The notes beneath the pieces are model-generated. The model did not search any database. It had not been told where the DNA came from and saw only the letters and a list, made by a program, of their open reading frames with translations. The position numbers and the translations under genes were made by a program. From Hypomesus transpacificus (taxonomy: Eukaryota; Chordata; Actinopteri; Osmeriformes; Osmeridae), in assembly GCF_021917145.1 (NCBI RefSeq), contig NC_061062.1, forward strand, positions 6,716,160-6,780,159: a stretch of DNA of 64,000 nucleotides. Direction: 5' to 3'. Positions 23,501-38,639 of the stretch are shown piece by piece (within the stretch, counting starts at the first letter, position 1; each line of letters opens with the position of its first letter).

Positions 23501-25700
23501 GTACACAGGGAAGCACCGCTCACCACCATTGTGTTTATGGTCACTACTTTCCCACCACAGAGACTGAGAGGCCACTAGTGGTTTGTGTTGCATTGTTATG
23601 TGTTTGTTAGCGGAGGTGAAATTGAGGACTAACCCTAACCCCTCACAAACAGGACTGCAGACTCAAAACATCCCAGAGAAATGTTCCCATTCAGAGTTTC
23701 TAGCAGAGAAAATGTTTTTCCCCAAAATGGCTCATCTCATGCCCAATCACATCTACGTACTGTATCTAGATGAGATGTATCTTATGGGTACAGTTTGAAT
23801 CCTGGCGACTCACTTGTAGAAGTTCTTGTTGACCTTCCTCTCGTGGGGGAACCCCAGCATTCCGCAGACGACGCGTGTGTTCTTGGGGGTCCAGCCCACG
23901 TCGCACACCTGCGCCCAGCCCTCCTTGTACTTCACCTCCACCACGCCCTCCGTCACCGGCAGCTTCCGCTTCGCCACAGCGACCACGGGCCGCAGCCGGA
24001 CCTCCTCCACCTTGTTGTCGTCCACCTGTACCTGCTGGGCAGGATCTCTCTGTGTCAGCACAAAGGAAGTCAATCGGTCCACTGAGAGATTCACCTAGAA
24101 TACTGATGGCGTGTATTCATTTTGCGGACGCGTTCATCCAAAACGACGTACGGTACTAGGGGCGATTTGAACCTACAGTGAAACGCTCTAACCACTAAGC
24201 TATACCCCCCCCCCCGCCCCTCCCTGAGTTGCTATGCACGGTGACGTATCGTTCAGTCAGAAGGAGGGGGAGGACAAGGGTCTGAGGTCACTGCTACCTT
24301 TACTCTAATTTCCCTTACTCTGATTTCCAGGAAGAGTTCACAGTTTACAACCAATCCATCCTGACAGTAGTGTGTGGCAGCCCTGGTGGCAGAGAGCTAG
24401 CTGGCCAGCCTGGGAGCAACAACTGACCCTGAGAGAGCGTGCCTTCCAGACGGCACACTGGGAGAGAAGCTCCTCACATCCCAAGTTCCTTCTCAGTGAA
24501 GACACAGCTAACTGGCTCCATATGTGGGTGTGTGTGTGTTTCGTACGTGGAGCTTCATCTGTGCGTTCAATGCTAACCATGTGTGGTGAGGCCGCACAGA
24601 CTCCACACACAGGGAGGTTCATAGGAACAAAACAAAGCATTCCTATCTGTAGCCTCAATCGCCAAGCCAATGTGACAACGGGTTGACTTCACAGGACTAA
24701 TAAAACCCAGACAAAGCCAGCCTATCAGGAAGTTACAGTGTGGGACGTGCATGTGTTTGTCACACTTTATGATAGTGTGTGATATAGCATACACTGTGGT
24801 GTAATGGGTGAGAAATACTGTCGGCCAATGAATTCATCAATGAGGCTCGCAGCCCATTCGTACAACAAAGCAGGAATGAAGCGACCAACGAGTCTTACAT
24901 CGATGACGTTGGAGTCCACAAAGCCAGGGAGCCTCTCGTCCTTGCAGACCACCCCAGCGTCCTCGTCGTGGGTGCAGTCACTGTTGCCCCAGCCCCGAGA
25001 CTTGCACAGGTCGATACTCTTCTCTCCTCCGTTGCACTGCACGTTGTCCAGCCAGATCCTCCCTGCACAAAGAACCAGGCGGTCGGCATCACACAGCCAC
25101 AGTCCCTGTCTATGGTCCTGTGACGCCTCCCCAGGGGAAATGTGGTCACAAGTGCATCATTAATGTGCACTCGTCGTAAACGTGCAATGTTATGTACCAG
25201 AGTCGCCAGCTACTATACGAGTCCTGGAATTAGGAACACATCATACATGTGTGCCAAAAGCAACAAAGGTTGCTTTGTGTCGTCTTGTCCCTAAGAATTT
25301 CAGTGCCCAGTCTGACCCTGTGTTGTTCTGTGCATCTGACAATAAAAGACTTGAACTTGATAAACGTGTTGTCGGTCTCACCGAGGCCCTTGCCATACTT
25401 GGCGCTGTGGGTCCAGCCGGTGGCCGAGACGAAGCCCAGCTGGCGACAGAGGACGTTGGCATTGGCCAGTGAGAAGTCGTCATCGCAGATGGTCCCCCAC
25501 TCTCCCTTGTAGAAGACCTCCACACGTCCCTCGTTGTGTTTCCGGGGGTAACCGACCAGCCGGAACTTCAGCCTCTCCGCCTGGGGCGTGGCCACTGGCA
25601 TGGCCGGGGATGGGGGCGTGGTCTGGCAGAGGCAGGCAGGAAGCCACACGCCTAAGAGGAAGCCGACGATACAGCGTTGCCACCGTCGTGAGATCACCAT
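14570..25700 (-). CDS. loxl3: Lysyl oxidase-like 3, secreted amine oxidase with four SRCR domains
   Basis: Thirteen coding exons (high to low): 25700-25382, 25062-24899, 24031-23814, 19299-19095, 18886-18706, 18247-18093, 17630-17460, 16538-16379, 16030-15787, 15639-15524, 15096-14960, 14869-14758 and 14643-14570, total 751 aa (human 753). All junction phases agree. The donor of the 18886-18706 exon (GTCTGC) is weak. A signal peptide covers about residues 1-25. Four SRCR domains follow at about 46-147, 170-295, 305-405 and 415-523, then the catalytic lysyl oxidase domain (about 527-730). The copper site [13 protein letters not shown] spans exons, with ligands H605, H607 and H609. Family role: oxidises peptidyl lysines in collagen and elastin outside the cell. 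A second version of the SRCR4 exon lies at 17073-16918. The first coding exon probably begins near 25713, after an acceptor, so a non-coding 5' exon lies upstream. Fish have a and b copies; I cannot tell which this is. Confidence 0.95.
15187..15302. repeat. Tandem duplication of about 58 bp in a loxl3 intron
   Basis: Two near-identical copies sharing the cores cctcagagtaaaca and gctcctcagtagatgtag, followed by gagcgttgactg. A degenerate array of aactcccaccctcctcat-like units continues at 15385-15450. Confidence 0.7.
15266..15370 (+). repeat. Degenerate tRNA-derived SINE, sense
   Basis: A box A-like head (gtagctgaatcatagagcg), a box B-like stretch (ggttacaggttcacatccc) and a tail (gtcactttggacaaaatgct). 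The same tail is found on other SINEs here. Confidence 0.55.
16918..17073 (-). CDS. Alternative (duplicated) SRCR4 exon of loxl3
   Basis: A complete 156-bp, 52-residue exon flanked by a consensus acceptor (tgtgtgcag) and donor (gtgagt). It encodes [20 protein letters not shown] onward, ending in [14 protein letters not shown]. It starts and ends in phase 0, exactly as the upstream exon 17630-17460 does, and both would join the following exon at ETWYW. The two exons share the stretch coding [14 protein letters not shown], with long nucleotide identity. The copy lacks a five-residue insertion ([10 protein letters not shown] region) of the other version. Using one or the other yields 751 or 746 aa. 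I infer mutually exclusive splicing; inclusion of both would keep frame but duplicate half an SRCR fold. Confidence 0.8.
18300..18348 (-). pseudogene. Partial duplicate of the loxl3 18247-18093 exon start, in the upstream intron
   Basis: The stretch tcttgtggatgggagccatg and the adjoining cctacagcacaacc repeat the acceptor and first about 24 bases of the loxl3 exon at 18247. On the minus strand this recreates an acceptor followed by a MAPIHKNEV-like reading, about 90 bp upstream of the true exon. It looks like a fossil local duplication and a possible cryptic acceptor. Confidence 0.65.
18462..18655 (+). repeat. tRNA-Ser/Leu-like SINE
   Basis: The head ggtggctgagcggttaggg (box A) and ccagttcaattcccggc (box B) is followed by a body ccttgggcaaggcacttcac and the tail cgctctggataacagcgtct, then gctaaatgact. 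The same element recurs at 57421. It sits in a loxl3 intron. Confidence 0.85.
19806..19912 (-). repeat. Short tRNA-derived SINE, antisense
   Basis: Reads tail first (acatttagcagacgctccca), then a box B complement (ttttgaaccttcgacctc) and a box A complement (caaccactgagctgtatcc). Nearly full length. Confidence 0.7.
20030..20112 (-). repeat. Short tRNA-derived SINE, antisense
   Basis: The tail complement catttagcagatgcttttct is followed by gggattcaaacctgagacc and attgagccc. Same family as the copy 150 bp upstream. Confidence 0.65.
21500..21722. repeat. CA-rich minisatellite with dimeric organisation
   Basis: About seven copies of gcatacttatacacactag in which monomers with and without an extra acaaac alternate strictly, giving a repeat of about 62 bp. 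A pure (CA)n run follows at 21750-21779. Located in a large loxl3 intron. Confidence 0.85.
21985..22032 (-). repeat. SINE 3' tail fragment, antisense
   Basis: Contains acatttagcagacactttta then tccaaagcgacattcagg, the complement of the common SINE tail. No head is recognisable. Confidence 0.55.
22956..23056. repeat. 21-bp minisatellite
   Basis: Five imperfect copies of gggagacaccagaggaggg-ct in a loxl3 intron. The last copy carries gcagacaccag. Confidence 0.85.
24105..24215 (-). repeat. Short tRNA-derived SINE, antisense
   Basis: The tail complement attttgcggacgcgttcatc then caaaacgac is followed by ggcgatttgaacctacag and ctaaccactaagctatacc. It ends in a C-run (24208-24222). Confidence 0.6.
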
Positions 25701-26117
25701 GACGACCCTTCAGAAGCAGCAAGAAGACGCTGTTTTAATCCATTCAGAATTAATTTCCATGTATTGTTATATCAAGTACTTGGATTAAAGTATTTAACAA
25801 ACTTTCATATGCTTTTTTCAGTATTATGGTTAGACCAGACTAATGGAGGTTTGACAGTCAGGCCCCAGCTCCGGAAAAGGTCAAGGGTTAATGTTCTTTC
25901 AGCTTGTTAAAAGGTCAGAAGGTCAATTCCTAGCAGCACCGTAACACACCGGCAACAGGACACACACAAGCTGCTACAGCACGCACAAGGTTATTCTGAA
26001 TGTAAACACCCTTAACTTAGAAGGCTAAGATGTATTCATGTCCACATTAAACAATGGTTTAAGATTCTGTAGACGTGACTGAGAAGCCCAGCTGGAGCAT
26101 AACGTCTTCCACTTCAC

Positions 26118-26460
26118 TTGCTCAGTAGACGCACCTGCCTTCTATCAACTCATCAACCACAACAGTTTATCTACCCCACCTCTCTGCTATATTCAGAGTT
26201 TAGTTTGTGTTTTCTGATTCATTGTGTTTGCTGTGCCTCTACTCACGCTGTTTCCCGGTGCCTCCAGGATCACTATTCCTACCAGCCTGCCTGTCTGTCA
26301 AGCCTGCATGCTGACCGCACCCCGGATTGTCTACAGCCATTCTGGTCGCTCCTCTCCACATCATCAGTCACCTGGACTATTGTAATAAACCCTTTTCTCA
26401 TCACCAAATTCCACTGTCTGTGACCGTTTTTGGGTCCAGCCCAGCAATTGTAACATCCAG
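26118..26460 (+). mobile_element. Possible LTR remnant (Ty3/gypsy-like)
   Basis: The 3' part has an LTR-like organisation: aataaaccc at about 26381, then ctgtctgtgaccg, tttttgggtccagcccagc and aattgtaaca. This resembles the ends of fish LTR elements. No internal coding region, target duplication or second LTR was seen, so it may be a solo or truncated LTR. Confidence 0.35.
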
Positions 26461-26992
26461 AGTAGAGAAGCCCACAGTTGGGTCTGGGACGTCCTCTCGT
26501 GACAAGAACGAAGCGATTCCTGATTTAAAACGGCTGCTGAATATTTACTCGTAATGAAGGCAAAAATAACAAGATGTGTTTAGATACAGCAGCCTGAAAT
26601 GAATTACAGGCTAAACAGACCCAGATATATTAAAAGCTGCTGAAAGCACTTTTGCCAGAAATGCTTCTCGTCAAGTATGTGACTCAATCTGGTATTTGAA
26701 CTTTAACCTTCCTGACCTTCCATGTGCTGAAGACAGATATGCCCTTGTCGTGCCAAACCTGTTTCAGACGGCGAACAACAATAGGAGTTAATTATTTTTA
26801 CATTTCACCAATAATATTAAGCAGTGAAAACATACCAAAAATCATCCTTTATATACAAGGCTTTATTGCTATAATTAACAATCCAAACTCAATAGTTCAC
26901 CTGTACAGAAATCACAAGCTTAGAGTTTCTCCTTTCCAAAACCTTTTCAGAAACTGACTGAATCTAATGTCTGTAAGGAGAGACTCCTCTGG

Positions 26993-27233
26993 CCCAGTAC
27001 AGCCAGGTACACCCTGGCCCAGAAGAGCCAGGTACACCCTGGCCCAGTACAGCCAGGTACACCCTGGCCCAGAAGAGCCAGGTACACCCTGGCCCAGTAC
27101 AGCCAGGTACACCCTGGCCCAGAAGAGCCAGGTACACCCTGGCCCAGTACAGCCAGGTACACCCTGGCCCAGAAGAGCCAGGTACACCCTGGCCCAGTAC
27201 AGCCAGGTACACCCTGGCCCAGTAGAGCCAGGT
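26993..27233. repeat. 26-bp minisatellite, strictly alternating dimers
   Basis: Ten monomers of cag-NNN-agccaggtacaccctggccc. The variable trinucleotide reads tac, aag, tac, aag, tac, aag, tac, aag, tac, tag in order, so the real unit is a 52-bp dimer. Open frames across it are repeat artefacts. Confidence 0.95.
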
Positions 27234-28918
27234 CTGAGGCCAGAGACCCTCCATACCTGCACTGACTGGCCTGATTGGTAAGATAAACTAGTCTGGATGG
27301 TCCCTTCTCCCCTACAGAGGTAGTGACTTGTAACCCAGTCACACGGCAACGCCAGAAATATAATTCAGGTATTCCAAAGATGTGTGTGTCATAATATGAG
27401 TTTGACCGAAAGAGACTGATGTGGAAAAAAGCCTCTCATCGAAGATATAAGCAGTAGTAGTTTTATACTGACCCCAAAACTGGGGCCTGAGCCCAAATGA
27501 GAACTAATAAAAACCAGCTGGTGGAGGAATGAATATCTCTTTCCTCATCAGTGACTGGCCCAGAGGTTCTTACTGGTGTTACCGCTGGTGTTATTACTGG
27601 TGTTGTTGATATGGAAGGCTACTTTTATATGCCATTTGATTCCAAAAGTAGCTCTATGAAGGCTTATTAAGGTAGAACCACACATACTACGTGTAACTAC
27701 AAAACAGGGTCAGAGAAAATGGAGGTCAAGTCCTCCTTAAGAGCACATCTTGGAATGAACCAGCTAGTCTGAGAACTTCTGCGAAAGCAATTCAGACTGT
27801 TTACTGACTGGAATAGCAGCAGGATATTTCCTTCATTACGGCAAATAATCTCGCTCTCAGTAGGCTACTGCTCCAAACCCCCCTCAGACCGAAGACGGTT
27901 ACACGGTACGGTGTTGACCCAATCTGGAGTTATTTAGTGAATGCGCGGTTCTGGTGCTTTAATGACTGCGCTCCAGACAAGTACTATAGTTATTAGCTGC
28001 AGGTTGACACTATACATTCTTCACTTTTTAATAGCGAGGTTTGATAGGCAGATTGCGTTACATAAATGTACCTATTGTTTGAATTGCTGCATATAGGCTG
28101 GTAGCCTAGGTGTCGTTTTAATGGACAAAGAAAATATACTTATTCACTACAGTCAAGGCATTTAAATATACAGTACTGTAAATGCACTAATATGATTTGA
28201 TGAACAGTTAGTTGTAAACATTGGGTATAGGCTCTGGCTGACTAAAAAGTTCAACTTCATGATTAAGTTTCTCATTATCGGAAGTAGCCCAGACAAAGCT
28301 TGTTCAGAGATCGGCCCTACTAATGAAACAGACTTTAACATTTTTCTATATAAACATTAAATTAAGTGCTTACAAAAACGCGTAAAAATACGCGTTTACG
28401 CGTAAAAATATTTAGCGGTTACCATTCTCAAAGTTTGTTCTCAACAAAGAGAATATTAAACTGTTAAACCGTTACAATTAATATTGTGCACTTACCTGTT
28501 TATGTGTTCTGTATAATTGTAACGGTATCAGCAAAAGTGGAGGGTAATTCAGGTATCCAAAATATAACAGGCTACTCGTGAAACCAAGTCCTACTTATTA
28601 GTCCTCCAGTAGAAAGTGTCTGTTGACAGAATACAGGGCCGCCTAATAGCCAATTATGCCTATCACCCTTTTGTCTGTGAATTGCCAGCTGTACAGCCCT
28701 CGGGGAGGAGGGGGAAAGAAAAGGTGGAGTTGACTCGTGGACTTCTACACGTTAAAAGGGGGAGGATTTTCCCTGGAAAGACACTGCCTCTTTCATGGAT
28801 GGTTCTGTAACAGCTTTTCCACTTGCGTAAGGCAACAACGTCATATCAAATTGGGAATGTTTAAATGTCTTAATTTACCAATAACAAATGTGCTATAAGA
28901 AATGGATTATCAAAATAA

Positions 28919-28924
28919 TTTATT
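28919..28924 (-). terminator. Candidate poly(A) signal of the pantothenate kinase gene
   Basis: AATAAA on the minus strand about 1.1 kb downstream of the stop at 30006. The intervening sequence has no coding frame and is taken as 3'UTR. Confidence 0.35.
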
Positions 28925-30005
28925 ACCAATACAAAATCAATTAAAAACATTGTGACAAAAGTACATTATGTCTTGCTCTACACATACCAGCCCACCAGAG
29001 GGCACTCTGAAGTAGGCCTAAGAAATATGCCGTCAGAAGCATCTCTTGATTGTCACCTACGCTGTAAATCATTACAGGCACTTTGTCTTGCCTTAAGAAC
29101 GGATCAGTGGCTTTCAACTCTGCTACCAACAGACAGACAAAAGACAGAACCCGGAAGTTCACACCGACTCTAAATAAGACTCGCTTGCATCAAAACACAA
29201 ATGTACGACCTCACAGTTCTGTATAACCAACTTCGGTTTTCAATCTGACAATTAAACAAAATTATAAATGTGTAGGTGTTTTGTATTGCATGCTCCCTAT
29301 TGAATTCCAATAAGACAATTATGATAAGTAAAACCATGGAACAAACAGAGACTGTGTTAAACCCAAATGGAGTAGAGGTTCACAGAATTTAGAATGAGCC
29401 TGACATGCAAAAGGGTTTTTAAAGGATGGATGATGATATAGATACACATGTATACGATATTCCTTTGAACTGAACCTCCCAAACCACGTTCTGATGACTG
29501 CAGCATTTCTGAATACCTTACATATACGCTACACAAACAAAATGGACATTTACCACTCATGAACAATGGATATCCTCAACACAAAACATAATAAATTCAT
29601 AAAACATCAACAGTTTGGTAAATGTAAAGGTCATGGATATAAAGAAATGAGTTTTCAAAAGAACAATACTGGTATAATGCTCAAAAGCATCAGATCTGCT
29701 CTCATCAGTATGGACAGCAGTTTGAATTTAAAGCTCCTTGAAACCGATTTGGAGACCTTGACCAGTCCTCTAAATACTCAGTTCTCTGACCTGTGTATAG
29801 TATTAAATCTTTAAGAAATACAGCATTTAAGGACACACTGGTGAGACATCTTGAAGATAAAGAAAAATATGCATTTCTAAAAATGTGCAGACTTGTTTGA
29901 CTCTCCTACAGTACAGCTGTGCATGACATTCACAGTGTGTGACTGATTCAGAGCATAGTCATCAGTGCTTCAGTGGTCCTCTGGACAGTCGACCTTCCAG
30001 AACAT

Positions 30006-34726
<4,721 letters not shown>

Positions 34727-35060
34727 TGAAACAACTCTGTCTATTATTACTAGTGACTACTCAATAATGTCCTGTTATTGGTCATTTTTGTTAAGTTGCA
34801 GTCGCGTCGCGGCTAGTTACGAGGTAGTACGACAGTGTTCACTCGCTGTGTACATGCTAATACTGTAAGTGACAAGAATGTTGAGCCTATCAGGGCTTAT
34901 TTCTAATAAAATAGGCGGGTGGTCGAGTGTCCAACAGCCAATAGAGTGAGTATGTAGAAACTAAATAAAGGAACAGACAAAGGTAGCTAAAGTTGTTTTA
35001 TGAGACAGCAGCTTTAGTTAATAATCGTAATTGAACACAATGAAGACATATTTTAGAAGA
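34727..35060. promoter_or_regulatory. Upstream region of the pantothenate kinase gene
   Basis: About 330 bp between the pank2 start and the putative mavs 3' end. CCAAT-type boxes are present in both orientations (ttattggtc near 34777, agccaatagag near 34936). No TATA box was recognised. Confidence 0.35.
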
Positions 35061-35062
35061 AT

Positions 35063-36119
35063 TTTATTGATTTGTATTTGAATGTGCAACAGGTCGTACA
35101 GATTCTCAGAGTTTTGGGGTATCACACAAAGACCTACAGTCCACTTGGGCATCCTACTATTTAGAATATTTAATACATTTGCTATAGACAAATCCAAATT
35201 GATAAAAAAAATAAAGACTTTAATCTTATCTCTATAGTAATGATAATAAAATACAAATTTACAAGCACATATTTAAAATAAAGGTAGAATGCAAACTTGT
35301 ACATATGGACATACTATACAGAGTGTCCTCAGTCAAGACCATACTGTTGTGATTTATTCTTGCTAAACAATACCTACACAAAAGCACAATCGAATGTTCA
35401 GTATAGTGTACAGTATAGTATAATAGTATAAAGTGCAGTATACAGTATATTAATAATAATACAAATGTATGTTCATGCTGCACTATCATTTGAGATGATA
35501 ATACATCTCCACATAACAGGGTGTACCAACACATTTTTCAAACCATGTCTTACCTTGTTGTTCAATAAACTACAAATAAATAATAATAAAGATAATGAAT
35601 GTAACGAATTTTGATTAACATTAAAATAATTGAAAGATAAGTCAAATTACTGGCAAGTAGTAGAATAATGTTACAGCATCCTAGCAGCAGATCCAAATCA
35701 GCATATCTGCATAGTCCCTTTTCTCCACAGTAAGCTACAGCAGTTTACATCACTCAAGTGTGTGAATAAATAGCGCTATCAGAAGGGTGCAGTAATTGTT
35801 AACCCTGGACACACAACTGGCCTGAGATAACCCTCTCAACAAGCTCTAGAAATACAATCTGTGAAGCATGTAAATACACACTTTGATTTAGCAGTGCTGC
35901 GTTTGGACTCTGTACACAATCATTTGGGAAGTTCTGTTTCTAACTATTCCTTGATTCTAAGTTCGGAACAAGGCAGGCTTCCTGTTGTTCGATGTCAGTT
36001 AAAGATTAAGCGTTTGCATCATCTCGGAAAAACGCTTCACCTTTATGCTCCAGTCCCTACAGTAAGGCACAGTGCCAACGCTCCTTCAAAGGACAAACTC
36101 CATCTTTCCGAAGACATGT
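35063..36119 (-). terminator. mavs 3'UTR
   Basis: AT-rich, no coding frame. A minus-strand AATAAA lies at 35063-35068 on the complement, about 1.05 kb after the stop. Confidence 0.4.
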
Positions 36120-38586
36120 TTAATTCCTCAGCCTCCATGCTACGAAGAGAGCCGAGACCCCCACTGCTGCCGCCGTCAGGAGATAATAGTTCTTCTGGTT
36201 CTTTGGGTTAGTTGGGTTCTTTAGTGGAATGGTTCCCCCCTCCTGTGGTTCCTGCTGCTGGGTCTCCTGCTCCAGCAAGCCCTCCTCCAGCTCCGAGTTC
36301 TGGCCATCTTCACTGGAGGAGGCCGCGATGACGGATATAGTGACATCGCTGATAGGAGGATCGGAAATAGGCTCCTTGGTTGCTTGGCCGTTGAGGATTT
36401 GACTTTTTGAGTCGTCAGCGACGCAGGCAGCGTTCCTCTGGACGCTCTCATGTAGGTCATCAGACTCAGGGACGCCATCTCCGAGTATAATCTGGGATTG
36501 GCTGTCATTATTCTTAACAGGTGGATCTCCAAATGAACCTACAGCATTACCCATCATGCTTTGGGTTTGGCCTTCGTGGTTCAGGACAGATGGTTCCTCA
36601 TAAACACGGACCACGTTAGTTAGAACTTCCTGATCCCCTAAGGAGCTTTGGCAGGTAGACTCAAAGGAGTTCTCCTCAGGTTCATTATGGAACACGGACG
36701 TGTCCTCCTCGAGAACTCCATTCTGCTGACATGGTCCTGGGTTTGCAGCCACCTCGGGGTCAGAGGTCACAGTAGAGCAGACTGTAGGAGCTCTGGCAGC
36801 AGACTCGGGGTCAAGGCCTGAAACTGAGCGACTTATTTCCAGACATCCGGTGTTCACGGAGTAGGACGCCTCTGGGATGGTGTTATTTGTAGCGGGGCTG
36901 TCAGCGTAACGGGGGGTGCTCAGGAGAGGTGCAGGCTTGCTGAAGTACTCATCACTGAGGGTGGAGACTGGCCCATCTGCACCATCCACTGGTGACAAGC
37001 AGGGGGCGACAGAGACAGGCTGAGTCAGGGGAGCCTCTGCCTGTTCATAATCCCTCGTGACCTGCAGGAGAGGGCAGTGTTAGTGATGCTCATCCTTACT
37101 GTTGCTTTCATTGGCTGTATTTCAAGCTAATTCAACAAAAATAGTAGTCAGGCAATACAACGATGCACTCTTAAACAATGATTTGGCTAGCGTCTGATAC
37201 CCACCTGTAGGGTGGAACCAGAGTCCTCCACTGGCTGCTGGGCCGGGGGAAGCACAACCAGGCTCAGGGGCGCGGTGTCCTGGACCGGGAGTTTTATCTG
37301 ATACAGGGATGGAGAAGGTTTGGTGGTGGACGATGGGTCTGTCCGGCCTGGAGGAGTCCTTGGTGATTGGCTGGCTTCCACAGGGGCTGTTGGGATTTGG
37401 TCAGCCTGGGAGGAGGCGGTTGTATCAATGGGGCGAACAGCTTCAGAGGTCACCCCAAGGTCAAATCCTGGCACCTGGCTGGCCAGTGCACTGCCATCGC
37501 GTGAGGTTAGGGTGTCATCAGTGGGGACTTCCTGCAGGACTGCGACTGGAGGGGAGGGAGGTCTTTGGGGTGGAATCTCAATGGTTACGGGGGTTACAGG
37601 TGGAGGAGGTTTGAGATCTGGAGAATAGAAAAAACAATACTTATAAACATACTTCATCCAGGCATCCAAGGCAATTCAGTCAATTCCTTTTGTTTTCATC
37701 GGATAACAGGACAGTAGACCTACCGCGAGGGGCTACACTGCTGTGCGGCTGCTGCTGAGGACTCTCTGGGCTTGCTGGTGCAACTTCCAGGTGAGGATCC
37801 ACAGCCATGAGAGGAGGGGAGGGCAGGGGGACTGGTGGTGGGTCTACAGCAGCCCTGAGTGGAGGGGAGGGCTGAGGGGCTGGCTCGGCAAGAGGTGCTG
37901 GCTGTGCTGGAGACGCTGACGCAGAGTCATCAGAGCTCTCTGGAATGGGCAGGGACGGATTAGGGGTTGGTGCTGGGTGGACATGGGCTTTGACTACCGT
38001 TGTTGCAGGGGAGGGAGATTTGGGATCTAGGGAACAGGAGAAAACATTGAGAGAATTCCCTCAGTCCAGACCTCACCAATGCTGTAGTGAGTGGAGAACG
38101 CTATCTGATTGGTTACTTACTGCGCTGGACCAAGAAAGAGTTGTATTTATCTTGGATCTCCTGGGCCAGAACATCGTGCTCACATGCCCTGAGCGCTGAG
38201 ATTAACTCCTCAGGCCAGTTCTCCCTCCTCTTCAGGCAGTCCACCAACAGCTGCATAGCGTTGTAGTTCCCCGCCTGTTCCTTCTTGGCCACTATCTCAT
38301 CCTGAAATCACGTGTAGGTAAACGCAATGGGAATGTTAAAAAGGAAAGTTACTGTAACTGCAAATGAACAGCGGCTAATTTAAAAACGAAACATATATGT
38401 TGGGGGATGTAAGTATTTACAGCTTTCCACCCACAAGGAGGACACAGTGGCGTGTTCATGTACCCTGTCTGACTGAGTGAGGCAGGACAGATGGGGCAGG
38501 ATCTCCATCACTTTCACCGAGGTGATGAGCGTTCCCAAGTTCTTCCGGATGAAGTTGTTATACAGTTTATCACTGGCAAAGGACAT
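36120..38586 (-). CDS. mavs: Mitochondrial antiviral-signalling protein (MAVS/IPS-1)
   Basis: Five coding exons: 38586-38464, 38301-38121, 38026-37724, 37617-37205 and 37061-36120, total 653 aa. Exons 1-2 encode an N-terminal CARD (residues 1 to about 95; KVMEILPHLSCLTQSDR, then AGNYNAMQLLVDCLKRRENWP). Exons 3-4 encode a proline/serine-rich linker. Exon 5 encodes a long acidic region and a C-terminal membrane anchor (YLLTAAAVGVSALFVAW, about 632-648) followed by RLRN, the tail-anchor design of MAVS. L414-E-I416-S417 fits the LxIS signature used to recruit IRF3. Family role: adaptor for RIG-I and MDA5 on the mitochondrial outer membrane, activating TBK1-IRF3 and NF-kB. The start at MSFASDKLY was preferred over an ATG five codons upstream because fish MAVS proteins begin this way. 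It lies beside pank2, as in human. Confidence 0.93.
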
Positions 38587-38639
38587 CTTCAAGCTGCTCA
38601 TCCAGATGGAGAGAGTCAGGCGTTAGGAACACAGTAACT

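Larger units (their letters stand above)
25714..28915. other. Intergenic region upstream of loxl3
   Basis: No convincing coding exon. It should contain the loxl3 promoter and at least one non-coding 5' exon, but I could not place them. It holds an LTR-like remnant (26118-26460) and a minisatellite (26993-27233); 27.4-28.9 kb is AT-rich single-copy-looking sequence. Confidence 0.4.

Noticed and set aside
26993-27233. CRISPR-like regular repeat
   Set aside because: Units are contiguous with no unique spacers, and the genome is eukaryotic; it is a minisatellite.
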